This document shows, piece after piece, positions 21,551 through 32,626 of a stretch of DNA of 64,000 nucleotides (its first letter is position 1; each line of letters opens with the position of its first letter). A program made the translations under genes and the position numbers. This DNA is from Symmetrospora coprosmae (taxonomy: Eukaryota; Basidiomycota; Cystobasidiomycetes; Symmetrosporaceae), in the NCBI GenBank assembly GCA_008802785.1, contig VUYT01000008.1, positions 248,001-312,000 of the forward strand, given 5' to 3'. The notes beneath the pieces were generated by a model. The model saw nothing but the letters and a program-made list of their open reading frames with translations. It was not told where the DNA came from and searched no databases.

Positions 21551-21961
21551 AGCTGACTGGCCACCAAGGGTGGACGGACTAATCAGATGTTTGCTGCTTG
21601 GTTGCTTATCTCCTGGACCTGCTCCTGCTGTCTGTGCTTGCTGGGTAGCGTCCTGAGCTGCTGCTGCCGTGCCTTTGCGCGTGACTTGGACTCGGACTCA
21701 GAGGCGGGGCGACACGGCCCAGCGGAGCAGGGCAAAGGAAGGGCAGAACAAGGCTGCTCCGAGCAACCTGAGTGTAATTGCCTTCTCCGCTTCGTCGCGC
21801 TGCGGTGCTCGCTCGCTGATATTGCTCTGGCTGCTGTGCAAGTGAGAGAGCTCGGCGGCCCGAGGACGCAAGTCACGCGACATCACACTCACCTTGAATC
21901 GCGCTTTGCTTTACAGATCGGTAAGTTACTGACAGGTGAGCAATGCTTCAGCGCTTTACAA
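21551..21961. other. intergenic, about 410 bases
   Basis: This lies between the 5' side of the PEX11-like gene and the 3' end of the F-box/LRR-like gene, both on the minus strand, so it holds one promoter and one 3' region. No element is recognised. Confidence 0.35.
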
Positions 21962-24193
21962 CTATGGCGTAGCATCACTGCTCTCTCCGTCTGCCTCCGG
22001 CCAGTCGACTTCCTCATCGTCGTCCTCCTCCTCGTCCTCATCGTCCCACGGGTCCTCCACGTCGAGCCCTTCATCGTCGTAGTCCGTGTCGTCCATCAGC
22101 GAGTCCTCTTCGTCATCCTCCTCATCGTCCTCTTCGACGCTGAGCGTGATGCCGTGCTGGAAGCACAGGAGCTCAAGCGAGTCCCACGCCGCCGAACCGG
22201 GTCCATCGTCGTACGCCCAATCGGCACTGAGCGAGACCTCGCGTAGCGACGGGAATGCGCGCGCTATCGATGCAACTTGCTCCCCTCCCTCCTCGGTGCC
22301 TTTAGTGGAATCTGCGTCGCCCGACCGGCTCGACTCAATGAGGCGCGACAGCTCGGTCACGCTGATCTCCTCCATCGAGCCGAGCTGTAGCCGGTACAGC
22401 TCCGGGCACCGCGCAAAGCGCTCGAGGAAATCAATCGTGATGTCGGAACTCTCGGTACTGAGCTCCTGCAGCAGCGGAAAGTCGAAGGGCGGGCCGTGAT
22501 TCAAGGCAGCTGCGCCCTCGTATGGGACCATGTCGAGGGTGATGGACCGTAGGGTCTGACCGTGCAGCATGAGTAGGTTCTGCACGCCGACGTCGGTCAT
22601 GTTCTGACAGCTGGCAACGTGTCCGTGATGCCTTCGTTAGCATGGGTTCCGCAAGATGGCCTGTCAAGCTAGAGTAGCGCTTACTCATCGAGAGCTAAAC
22701 CCCGCAAGCCGCACTTCCAGGGCGCAGCTGCCCACTCGTCGTTCACGCAGAGTGCGTCGTCCAGGTCGAGATACTTGAGGTGCTCCATGTCTGCAATCGT
22801 GCGCAGCAGACTCGGGCCATGCGAGGACTGCGTGTCCACGCCAGATAGTTCCAGGAGCTCCAAGTTGGGCAGTTGCAGAAGGAGAGGAGCAACGTTGCTT
22901 GTGAAGAGGCGCTGGTCGAAAGGGTCGCCAGTCAGACAGAGGCGAGTAAGCTGCTCGCCTCGCTCGGCGATGCAGTCGATGATGAGCTCCGTAGGAGGCG
23001 GGAGGAAGGCGGTGGTCGTGGGAAGATCGATGTCGATCTTGGACAGGTTCGGAAGAGCGTGCAGCAGCTCCAGTGCCAGCTCGTAGCGACGCTGCGGCTG
23101 GAATGCGTCCGGGTCGTCCCCTTCGCTCCAGGAGATCGAGATAAATTCCTGGTTTTCGTTGAGCGAGATGCGGAACCAGAGCTCCTGGACGAGATGCCCA
23201 TACTTTGGCGCCAGCGTGTCAATGTACAGCCTGACCTTGTGGTTGGGGAGAGCCTCGAAGTCGACGGCGCGAAAGACGAAAGGCAGCGCGAGAACACGCA
23301 GGGCTTTCGAGGTCATTGCGAGCTGGTGCACAGCCAGCACAGGCGGCGGCGGAAGGTCTGCCATGCGCCTCCTCCTCCTCGCCGCGTCGCTCTCAGAGCC
23401 AGAGTCGTCATTGTCGCCACCGCTGGGCCCGTTCCCGGGGTCGTCGTGGTAGTCGCCGCAATCGGGACAGCGCTCGAGCTCCACGATGCGCTCCCTTCTG
23501 CTGCTGGAGGTGAGAACTATTCCAGACTCCAAACCGGCATCGTCTTGGCTCGCTTTACCTGCCTTGCCGCTTCCTTCGCGCCCATAGATGCCCCAGGCAT
23601 GGTTCCGCTGCACCCGCTCTTCCTCGAGTAGCCTCCGAGCGTAGCTGTCGTCCTCGTCGTCGTCTATGCTGTCCTCTGACCCTATATCCTCCCCGTCGCT
23701 TTCGGTCTCCCAGCCATTGTCTGCATCGCCAGCGGACGCGCCAGTTGGTGCGGCGCTCCCATTTTCTGCCTTTCCGCTCGTCGCCCCGCTTGCTGCGCCA
23801 TCACCTGACGCGCCCTCGTGGATCTGTTTGATCATCTCGGTCGTCTCGCTCTCGAGCAGCTCGATGTCGTTCTCCTCGCATTTGGCTGCGCATTGTGCGT
23901 ATGGACAAAGGGAAATGACGACGAGTCGGGTCAGGCCAGGCACATGCATTGCCGCGCCTCCCTGCTGTGGCTTCGCACGCACCTATGATGCGCTCAATGA
24001 CCTCGACGGGCAGGCTAATGAAGGTAGTTTTGCGTTGACCTTCCGCAGAGCTCCTCGTCGGCGAAGGCTGTTCCTGAACGACGGGCTCAGACCGGGCAGG
24101 CGCAGCTGCAGCGTCCGCAGCGGTGAGTGCGCTACCATCCTGCACGATCTCTCTGCCCTTTCCCTTGTCCTGCTGTTGCTGCTGTATCGTCAT
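21962..24193 (-). CDS. F-box/LRR-like protein with acidic tail
   Basis: Exons 24193-23983, 23885-22685 and 22610-21962 give 686 residues. The N-terminus is Gln/Ala-rich; an F-box-like segment follows, FISLPVEVIERIIAKCEEND, made continuous by the first intron. An acidic Ser/Asp linker and a CPDCGDYHDDP block come next. Then comes a leucine-rich repeat region (QLTRLCLTGDPFD, LPNLELLELSGV, MEHLKYLDLDDA, LRGLALDDCQNMTDVGVQ, CPELYRLQLGSM, FPSLREVSLSADW). The last 55 residues are mostly Asp/Glu. F-box/LRR proteins act as substrate receptors of SCF ubiquitin ligases; target unknown. The start at 24193 is preferred to the in-frame ATG at 24283, because the latter would overlap the divergent methyltransferase transcript. 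Confidence 0.7.
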
Positions 24194-24345
24194 GTCGATC
24201 CTGCTGCTGCAAGCTGTTGAATTAATAGACGATGGAAGGGAGGCAACCCGTCGAAGCCTGCGCTGGCTCTCCCCAAGCCTCATCGATGGTGCAGCGCAGC
24301 GATGAAGGCGTCAAGGGTCAGCATAGCGAAGGAGGAGAGCGCAGC
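24194..24345. promoter_or_regulatory. short divergent promoter, F-box gene and methyltransferase
   Basis: There are 152 bases between the preferred start codons (24193 minus, 24346 plus). In-frame upstream ATGs exist on both strands (24283 minus, 24232 plus), so if they are used the two coding regions would overlap. Confidence 0.45.
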
Positions 24346-25632
24346 ATGGCATCGACCAAGAAGGATGCGGTCGCCGTCGTCGAGCACATTGAGCAGCTGA
24401 GCCTCACCGATAGCCACAGCGACAGCGACAGCGAGCCCGAGCTGTTCCGGGCCTATTCGGACGAGCAAGCGGAGGGAAATGGACGGCAGCGACCACCGCG
24501 GTATGCGGCCCTGGACGACTTTGACTTCCTCAAGACTGGCTCTGGGACTGGCAATGCACGCGGCGAGCTCAAGATTGTCACGGATGGAGGGCCAGGTGAG
24601 CGCGACGGCGAGGTCCACGCGTGTGGCGGATGGAGACGCGTATCCGGACTGACCGAGGCTGAGCCTCGACCGCACCCTCTCATCCAGGCTGCGGAGGGGT
24701 GTGTTATCGCTCTCTCCTTGCATACGCTTCCACGTCTCGTCGCTGACAGCCCGCACTTTCCCAGCACCTCTGGCCGAGTGCAGGTCCGTTGGGCACCGAT
24801 GGCCCTTATCGCCGATGAGCTTCTGCTGACCCGCAATTGCTGTCACACAGTCGTTCTCACACGCTACATCCAGCATCGCATCGCACTGAATCCTAGCCAG
24901 TGGCAGAACAAGACCTGCGTCGAGCTCGGAGCGGGGACCGGCGTCGTCGCAATAGCCTTGGCGCACCTGGACGTGCCCGGCCTCGAGATCTACTCGACTG
25001 ACCTGGAAGAGCTCCTGCCTCTGGCCAGGCAGAATGTAGAGCTCAACGGGATGCAGGACAAGGTGAAAGTCGAGGAGCTGTATTGGTTCGTCTTCCCAAC
25101 TACCCACCCGGGATGGTGGAGATCGGTGGCTGAAGTTTCTCAAACGGCGAGTAGGGGTAGACCGATACCAGATACGATCCCAAGCCAGCCGGACATCATC
25201 CTGATGGCCGACTGCATCTATGTGCGGCGCCGCTTTCGTATGCCATCACGGAGCCACCCCACTGACCCGCTTCTCTTGGCCGGGTTGGATAGCTCGAAAT
25301 CACCTTCCCCTGGCTCATTGACACGCTCCTCCGCCTCTCGAACGAGAAGACCGAGATTCTGCTCTGCTACAAGAAGCGCCGCAACGCAGACAAGCACTTC
25401 TTCTCGCTGCTCAGGAAGCAATTCACCTTCTCGCATGTGAGGCTGACCTGCTTTTTTATCGTGTAGAAGTGGCAGATGGCTGACACTTCCCTGCCACTCA
25501 CAGGTGCAGGATGATCCGATGAAGCCGACGTACGATCGAGAGGGTCTGTTTCTCTACTCGGTCAAGCGCAAGCCGACGGCCATAGCCAGCGTCAAGCGGC
25601 TTCGGCGGAAGCCGACAGAACCACAACTCTGA
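24346..25632 (+). CDS. METTL21-family protein-lysine methyltransferase (EFM6-like)
   Basis: Exons 24346-24595, 24688-24698, 24784-25085, 25155-25221, 25293-25436 and 25504-25632 give 300 residues. Spliced, the conserved GCGGVRW block precedes LTRYIQHRIAL; motif I is VELGAGTGVVAIALA, the acidic loop is IYSTDLEELLPLA, and the catalytic-region motif is DIILMADCIYLEITFPW. The C-terminus DREGLFLYSVKRKP is typical of the EFM6 group, which methylates a lysine of translation elongation factor eEF1A in yeast. Exon 2 is 11 bases. Between VRWAPM and VVLTRYIQ there are 16 extra residues (ALIADELLLTRNCCHT) with no usable splice sites to remove them. An upstream in-frame ATG at 24232 would add 38 residues. 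Confidence 0.82.
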
Positions 25633-25948
25633 AACAAACGTCTACTCGATCCGGGCCGAGGTGTTGTTGCTCCTACCTACACTGTCTCCATGCTGCAATA
25701 CTCGTTGCCTTGCAGTGATCGTTCTCAAAGCTGATTCGCGATCGGACGCGCCGAGCTGCGGGTGCCACTCGCACCACAGCATACATCGCTTTGGCTGGAC
25801 TGCCAATGCCAGTAGCCTCAGCACACGCTCGGTCCAGGGCGCATCCTCCATCTCCGTGGCACCGGCTGGACGCCGGGCCCGTTCTCACAAACAAGCTGCT
25901 TGATGTTAGACCAATAGCAAGAGCACTACTTGCGAAACACAACTGATT
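25633..25948. other. intergenic, about 315 bases
   Basis: This is the 3' region of the methyltransferase gene and the promoter of the orphan gene at 25949. No motif or gene is recognised. Confidence 0.35.
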
Positions 25949-26820
25949 ATGCCACGGCGACGTCTCGAGAACATACTCGTTAGAGAGGTACGAGTGTTTG
26001 TCCAGTACGTCAGAGTATGACATGCAGGCTTACTATCCTGCAGAGCCCGGACGGATCCCTACGCCTGGAGATCCAGCCCAGGCGGAGCGGCTCCGCAATC
26101 ATCCTTCGCGGGGTCGGTGCTGAGCATCAGGGGTGTCTAACACAACCCCGGGAGATGGTGACGGCTGATGGTGATGGGTATGTCTATGCGGACCCCAGAT
26201 CCAGAAACCCGGCGTCAAAGGCCCCCCTCCTCAGACAACGGAGATCTCGCTTGAGGCTGTGAGTAACCCATTGGGCCAGTCGTTCCTGTGCTGATCCGAC
26301 TCTCTCCCTCAATCTGCAGCTCATCGCTCTGCAGAATCAGCTTCCCGAGATTTTGGCTGCGTCAGAGGCACGACGGCTTGCCACTCAGGCTGAGGCTGGG
26401 ACGAAGACCGCAAAGGCTGCCAGGAAGGAAAGGCAGAGGGCAGAGCGTAAGAGGAGATTGGACGAGCAGGAACGCCTTTCCGCCATTCAAGTCGAGATTG
26501 TCAAGGAGAGAATTCGCTTGCAAGACTTGTCAACGACGGATCTAGAGGTCCCTTCCGAACCCGATCAAAGCGACACCAGCCACAGCACACGGACAGATAC
26601 AACAGAACGTGAGCTGTCGGACGACAACGAGCTCAGGACTGTGTCCGAGGCTATTGCGAGGACCCGCTTGCAAGAATCGGACAGCGAAATGGCCGTTCTC
26701 CAACCTGGTGAAAGCGCCAGTAATCGCAGCACAGGGAGCGAGGCAGCGGGACGTGAGCCATCGAATGACAACGAGCTCAAGGCCGTGTCTGGGGCTATCG
26801 CGGGCCTCCGCATCCGATAG
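25949..26820 (+). CDS. orphan coiled-coil protein with internal duplication
   Basis: The model is exons 25949-25987, 26044-26157, 26235-26258 and 26320-26820, 225 residues. The central part (about residues 60-120) is a strongly charged helix rich in Ala/Arg/Glu/Lys (AEAGTKTAKAARKERQRAER and on), likely a coiled coil or nucleic-acid-binding helix. The C-terminal third contains two tandem copies of about 36 residues, one with RELSDDNELRTVSEAIARTR, the other with REPSNDNELKAVSGAIAGLR. The first three exons are supported only by splice sites and phase, so the N-terminus is uncertain, while the last exon is firm. No homologous family is recognised. Confidence 0.5.
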
Positions 26821-26987
26821 CGTTGTAGCGGACCCTGCCACACCCGGACGGCCACGCGCTCCCTACCTGCCAGCGCTGCCTGAGATGAGGGGCGGGCGAT
26901 AAAGGTGACAAAGCAGTGTGGACCAGAGGGCGTCCGAGTGTCCATGTTTCCTATGCTACACATGGGCTGCTTGAGCCGTGCGTGAAT

Positions 26988-29176
26988 CTACACCGTCAGA
27001 GGTTTGCTCCAGTCTCCCGGCGCGCCATCGACCGCCATACCTCTCATCATGACTGTGCTGCCCTGCGGTGGAGTGCCATGCGGCCAAGCGAAGTGCGTCT
27101 TGCCCTCGGGCACAGCGTCCAGCACGCCCTGTGCGACACACTGCCATCCATCCTGGCCATTGCCCGGCAGGTTGAGCCACACCTCGTAACAGTTCGCCCA
27201 CGCAGCTCCACGCCAGCTGAGGGACCCGTCGTCCTTCTTCCACACGTGCGGCGCGCCAGGCACCATGTACGCGCGCGGTACCGGCTCATTGTTGATGGCG
27301 AACGAGGCGTGCCGGATGTACTCTACCACCTGGTTCTCCTTCTTGTCCCAATGGCTTGGGAGATTGAAGCCGGCTGGTGTAGCAGTGGATGGCCACCCGG
27401 GAACGTGGTACGCGCAGTTGCTCTCGTCCTCTCTATGAGTCTTGAATCCGCCGCCAGTCGCGTGGGGACGGAGCGACCAGACAAGGGAGCCGCCGATACC
27501 GACAGCGTCCGCGTTCGAGAGGTACATGGCGTAATCGTTTGCAGAGTCGAGGAATCCATACTCGCCGATGATGAGCACTTTCCCGTGCTTCTTGGCCAGT
27601 GCTGCTTCCTTCTTGGCTCGCTGGCAATCTCCATCTAAGATTGCGAGGCCTTCATCAGCGACGCTCTTCGCGTGGTGGGTGGTAGCCTGACGCTCACTGC
27701 CATAGTAGTGATAGGAGAGCAAGTCGACGTCCTTGCCTTTGAGCACCTCGGATGGGTAGCTTCTGTCGATGTCCTCCTTTGCAAAGCTGCCATCCATGAT
27801 GAGGGTTTTGGGCGCTAATGATCTGATGTGCCTGGCGATCTCGACTGGAATAGCAGGCCATGACTCAGTTCTAGTTGGCCGCGTAGGTATGTCAATGTCA
27901 TGCGGACACTCACCTGTCCAGTCGCCAGGAGCAGGCAAATTTCCCTTGAAATTGTGCTGCAGCTCATTCCCTGTCTCCCAGGCCAGGATAGACGGATCAT
28001 CTCCATAACGCCTTCCGGTGATCGTATTCACTCGATTAAGGAGGAAGGTGAAGATGAGTTTCGTGCTGTCCCGATCAAGCAGGCAAGTCAGCTGCGACAT
28101 TCTGCTCGTCGTAAGCTGTACGACGCTGCTCACGCATCGATCATCTCGCGGTCTGTGCGGATCCACGTAGCCGATCAGCATGGCACAGCCGACATCTTTG
28201 TCTATCTGGAAAAGCGACCTACCCGTGAAGAAGTCCACGTTCTTCTTCGCTTGCATGTAGTCCCAGCTTGGGTTCTTGCGGTACCGGACGAGGTCGACAA
28301 AGTTGCCTACCCAGTTGTTATTGGCACTCCCAAACTGCGCTCGCCAGGTGTATATGTCAGTTCCGCTGCGCGTCCTGTATCTGTCAGGCAGCCCAGCCGA
28401 GGTACACTCACGTCTTGACCGAGGACGGGGATGATGAGGCGAACGTCGTCTGTGTGTGGCGCAGGTCGTATGTTGGTCAACAAGCCTCGGCACAGGCAAC
28501 GGTATCGGCTCAAGCTCACATTGCTCGGCTAGCGCTAGGACCTTGTCGAGCTGTGTAATCAGAATCGGTGAGGGTTACGAACATCAGTTCCGCTACTGCA
28601 AAGCGATGACACGTCATCGCGACCCACCTTGATAAAGCATCCTTCATCGTACATCCAGTCGCCTTTCTGTGCATCCCATCCGTTGATGTGGCCCGCATCT
28701 CCAAAGTGTGGGCTGGTCCCCCTGATCTTGAGCGTGTATGAGCGGGTAACTCTTCGTCCGAACCCGAGCAGCGTGCGGAAGGTATCTTCGACCTCAAAGT
28801 CATGGCCGTCGAGCAGCTCGGGCGCGTTCAGGCCTGCGAAACGGAAAGGTGTCCCGTCCTCGAGCGCGAGCTGCCCACGCGACACGACCACAAAGGGCCG
28901 ACCTGAAGGGGCAGAGCTGGCTGGCTGTCCGCCTGGACGCGTCGCCTGCGGAATGGGCGGCGGAGGGCGTTGGATAGGTTGCTGCTGCTGCTGCTGCTGC
29001 TGCGCCGACGCGCCATCTGTCAAGCTGCCGAGCTTTGCTTTGAGCTGGTCCCTGAAACCCATCGTGTGCTGCCAAAGAGCAGTGTAGACGAGGAGCAGTG
29101 CAACTGCGAATGCGATGGATCGGAAGAGAGTGCTACTGGAGGAGAGGAGAGAGCCGCGTCTGCCATGCACTGGCAT
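26988..29176 (-). CDS. GH5 endo-beta-mannanase-like enzyme, membrane-anchored
   Basis: Exons 29176-28628, 28550-28520, 28449-28412, 28334-28219, 28065-27914 and 27844-26988 give 580 residues. Residues 20-40 form a hydrophobic anchor (FAVALLLVYTALW), then a Gln/Pro-rich stalk with a run of eight Gln. The catalytic barrel starts FRFAGLNAPELLDGHDFEV, continues VRLIIPVLGQDFGS, has the acid/base glutamate in ILAWETGNEL and the nucleophile in VLIIGEYGF. This is the GH5_7 layout. The C-terminal 130 residues form an extra beta-rich module. It probably cleaves or remodels mannan at the cell surface. Two introns (153 and 69 bases) are multiples of three. The donor of the 153-base intron (GTCGCT) is weak, but its removal restores the conserved helix. 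Confidence 0.82.
28979..29003. repeat. CAG/CTG trinucleotide tract in the mannanase stalk
   Basis: About eight CTG units on the plus strand encode the polyglutamine run in the stalk of the minus-strand mannanase-like gene. Confidence 0.8.
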
Positions 29177-29474
29177 CTATCCGTCCGCCAGACCGCAGCA
29201 GCCAAGACGCGCAGGAACTCCGCTCCTCTCTCCAAGGCAAGAGCAGCAGCGCCACAAGAATAGGGGCTAAAGTATGACGCAAAGCTGTGTTACGGAGAGA
29301 GACGAGGTGGATGCGGCCTGCGACACATGGGCATGCAGTGACATAGCCAGACGCTGCAACCTATAGTGTCCTCCTTGACCAAGCACGAGCTGAACAATAG
29401 GTTCGGCCTCGGGCGGGTTTCCCAGCCAACTGAACTGTCCCGGTAATCACCTGCGGCGACCTCGCTTAGGCGCG

Positions 29475-30499
29475 TCACCGGGACTTGGGCTTCTGAGCCC
29501 ATCCATACGCTTTCGGATCCAATGCAGCTGTAGTCTCAAAGTCGATAGACATCTCTGTAGAGTTGGCGGGTGCCATGTCAGCTGTCCCGTCCGCATTCTG
29601 ACACTCAAGGCCGCACTGCACGAACCCTTCTTGTCAGACCATTCGAAGCTGTCCAGGATCCACTTGTCTGTCGACCGGTTGACTTGGCACCCGCCAAACA
29701 GGAAGCTCCACAAAGGGTTGATGCGGTCTGCACAGACACGGGTGCTGGAAGTCAGCTGATTGACCGGGTGCCTTCGCCGGGACCGCCAGCACCCACCTTG
29801 TGTACGACGCGCTGGAGTGTGCTTTGAAGCAACATGCTCAAAGAAATAGAATTTGCCGCCTGGCTTGAGGTAGTCGTAGAGAGCCGCAATGACCGTCCTG
29901 CGTGAATGGGAGAGCCTAAAATCATGAGCGAGCCGTCGGGATAAAGGACGGTCTGTATGAGGGATCCACCTCGGCTGAGGAATGCCACAGAGCGCGAGCA
30001 GACTGGTGACGGTGTCTACGCTCTCCTTCCCGAGTCCCGTCAAGCGCTGAACTTCGGCAGCGTTCTCCGCACCCGTCGCAATGATGGTGAACTGGTCCCC
30101 TGCAAAGCCCGCCTTGATAGCATTCAAGCGGAGGTTGGCGTGCATGCCAGGGTTTGGCTCGACGAGATAGAGGTGCTTGATCTTCTTTGGCGAGAGATAC
30201 CGCAAGTTCTGACCCTGACCGGACCCGAGGTCCAGGACGACGCCGGAGACCTCGGCGAGGAACGGCTCCTTGTACCGGGCGTATCGCTCGTCGATGGGAG
30301 TCGCCATCCATTTCCACATGGAAGCAAAGGCCGCCCGCTGCGACCGCTGGAAGCTCGTAAGGATCGACGGGTCCTGCACGGCATTGACGGCCAGGAAGAG
30401 TGGCCCAAAAAAGATCCCAACGAACATGAAGGCCCACGCGCTCTGGACGCCCAGGGCGTCGCAAGCGTCCATCATCAGCTGGATTGGATTCGGTGCCAT
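29475..30499 (-). CDS. METTL7-like SAM-dependent methyltransferase
   Basis: Exons 30499-29970, 29897-29797, 29727-29626 and 29554-29475 give 270 residues. An N-terminal membrane segment (WAFMFVGIFFGPLFLAVNAV) is followed by the SAM site VVLDLGSGQGQNLRYLSP, the acidic residue in YLVEPNPGM, the LKPGGKFYFFEHVASK block and the INPLWSFLFGGCQVNR segment typical of METTL7/TMT1-type proteins; it ends GWAQKPKSR. Human relatives are ER or lipid-droplet enzymes that methylate thiols. Substrate in this organism is unknown. The three C-terminal introns are certain because each restores a conserved segment. Confidence 0.8.
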
Positions 30500-30792
30500 G
30501 GTATGTTCAGTGGACGATGTTGAGCGGATGGCAAGAAAGAGGGAGAGCGGGGACGGGGGATACACGAGCTCACGTGCGGGGGAGGGTACATCTAGCCACG
30601 CTGGGCTCCAGCGACAGTGGCACGCTAATAGTTGTACAGACAACAGAGGGCCCATACATGCTACAGATCTAGGATAGCACATCTGTGTGTGACGCAGTCT
30701 AGCTGTCCGGACGGGCAAGGCTACAGGCCGAATCTGAGACAGCATGGATGGTCAGATGCATCTCGCCTTCACCAGCCGCTGGTCAGGTCTGC

Positions 30793-32409
30793 TCACCTCT
30801 CCTTGACCATCTTAACGGCGTCCTGGTCTCCCGTCGTCTGCGAGGCCAGAGAGCTACGTCAGGATACGGTCTCACCCGCTGGAAGATGGGCCTCACAAAC
30901 CTTGTTCATCTCGTCCGAGATCTTGACACACGGGATGCCGTTGATCTTGTACAGCTTGATGACGCTGTTCGTTATCGAGTAATGGCTTCAGTCGAGCTCC
31001 ACCGAACACCCAGCGCCAACACTTACATGTTCAGAGGCTTGCTCTTTTCCGCATCTTTTGGCGGCAATGGCCCTTCTCCATCGAGATGACCGCCCTCTGG
31101 CTCGGCCTTCTTCGCAAAGTCATTCGTGAAGAACGTGCCGACACCCATCGAGCAGTTGATCCCTGCCCTCTTGGACGCTCGAGACAGGTCGATGGCCTTA
31201 TCGATGTGCAAGCCGTCCGAGAACACGATGTTCTTCGTGGCAGGATCAATGCCGAGCTCTCGGTAGAGGTTGATGGCAACGTTGATAAACTCGAATGGGT
31301 CGCCTGAGTCTTGCCGCAATCCATTCCAGTTCCTCGCTAGATCGGGATTTGATTTGAGATCGTTGAAGAAGGCTGAGCGCGGTATGCGTCAGTCAGAGCT
31401 GCTACTATCAACGGCATCTGCCAGTTCCGTCGACTCACGCTTCGTGGAAAAGGTATCTGTGAGTGCCACTCGCAGTGCGCCGTCGGGATACACCTTCTCC
31501 CATTGCCTCAAGGCCAGCGCGTTCGCTCCCTCGTAGCCTTCCAATGCAGCAATGCCTGTATAGAGAAGGAGGAGCTCAGCTTGATCATTCTTTAGACCGT
31601 TTGAGCGTGACGCCCCACCCATGATCCATTCGTGCGCAATGGTTCCGACTGGATTCAGGCCGTACAGCATGGCGAGATGCACGTTGCTGGTCCCCGTTAA
31701 CTTGCCTCTAAGCGTTCCATCCCCCGTAAAAGCGTTCCTCGCATCTACGAGAGCCTGTACGACGATCTTGTGGGCATTGTAAGAGCGTCGTCGGCGCGTC
31801 CCGAACTCGCTGAAAGCGATGCCTTCGTGCATAAGCTTGATTCCCTTGTCCTTTGCCAAAGCGTGCTGCCCGGCATAGTCCCAGGACGTGTCGACATGGC
31901 GGAAGTAGGCTTCGCTGAGGATGGCCAGGATGGGGACTTCGTAGAGAATGACGTAGCACCAGCGGCCTTCGACTGTGTGGCGTGAAGGAAAGGGAGGGAT
32001 CGTCCACACGTATATGGCAGCGTCAGGGCATGTCATCGCAAGCTGGCTAGGTAGTATATCACTGACTGTCAATCTCGAGATGTCCGTACTCGTCGCCCTC
32101 TGCTTCCTTGACGAGCTTGAGGTGGACCTCGTTCCTGCTGTCGAGCCGGAGCTCCGCAAGCCAGTCGAGGTAGTCCGCTGGGAAGTATGGACATGTCTTG
32201 CGCAGCCACGTCTTCTCTTCCTGCGACAAGCGGACATCATCGAGCGCGCGAATGGACGTCTGGATGAAGTCGAACGCGGCGTCGTTGAACCGCATCTCCG
32301 GGCTCCTGTTTGTGAACCGGTAGGCAGCTTGCGCCTCGGGATACAGCGTCCGGATGGCATTCTGCATCGAGAGCTTGTACAGATCAGTGTCGAGGATGGA
32401 GCCCGACAT
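30793..32409 (-). CDS. NPT1: nicotinate phosphoribosyltransferase
   Basis: Exons 32409-32067, 31972-31439, 31372-31027, 30964-30901 and 30837-30793 give 443 residues, close to yeast Npt1. The enzyme makes nicotinate mononucleotide from nicotinate and PRPP in the Preiss-Handler route to NAD. Clear marks are DTDLYKLSMQNAI at the N-terminus, EVPILAILSEAYFR, EFGTRRRRSYNAH, NPVGTIAHEW, GLRQDSGDPFEF, IVFSDGLHIDKA and GINCSMGVGTFFTND. The C-terminus is split over two short exons and ends KTTGDQDAVKMVKER. It diverges from the AhpD-like gene with 217 bases between start codons. Confidence 0.95.
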
Positions 32410-32626
32410 GGTGAATATGCCTGCGAGGGTGATTGAGAGGGGAAGGGTAGAGAGCAGACTGGCCCCTTGCGAACGCGTCCACTGCAGTGGCCCGGCCAGG
32501 CACGGGAGCTCGATGACGGTCACCGAGGAGGAAGGGGAGATCCCTCTTCCCTTTTCTCCGCACATCCACACCTCGCACTCTGACATATTCACACAGACCA
32601 CACAGCAGCTCACCAATCACATCACC
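32410..32626. promoter_or_regulatory. bidirectional promoter, NPT1 and AhpD-like gene
   Basis: The 217 bases between the start codons must drive both genes. The region is pyrimidine-rich toward the plus-strand gene; no TATA box is seen. Confidence 0.45.

Noticed and set aside
22086-22499. Plus-strand Ser-rich frame opposite the F-box gene
   Set aside because: Mirror image of the Asp/Glu-rich tail on the minus strand.
24784-24860. Possible non-canonical intron inside the methyltransferase exon 3
   Set aside because: No GT or GC donor gives the right phase, so the 16-residue insertion is kept as coding.
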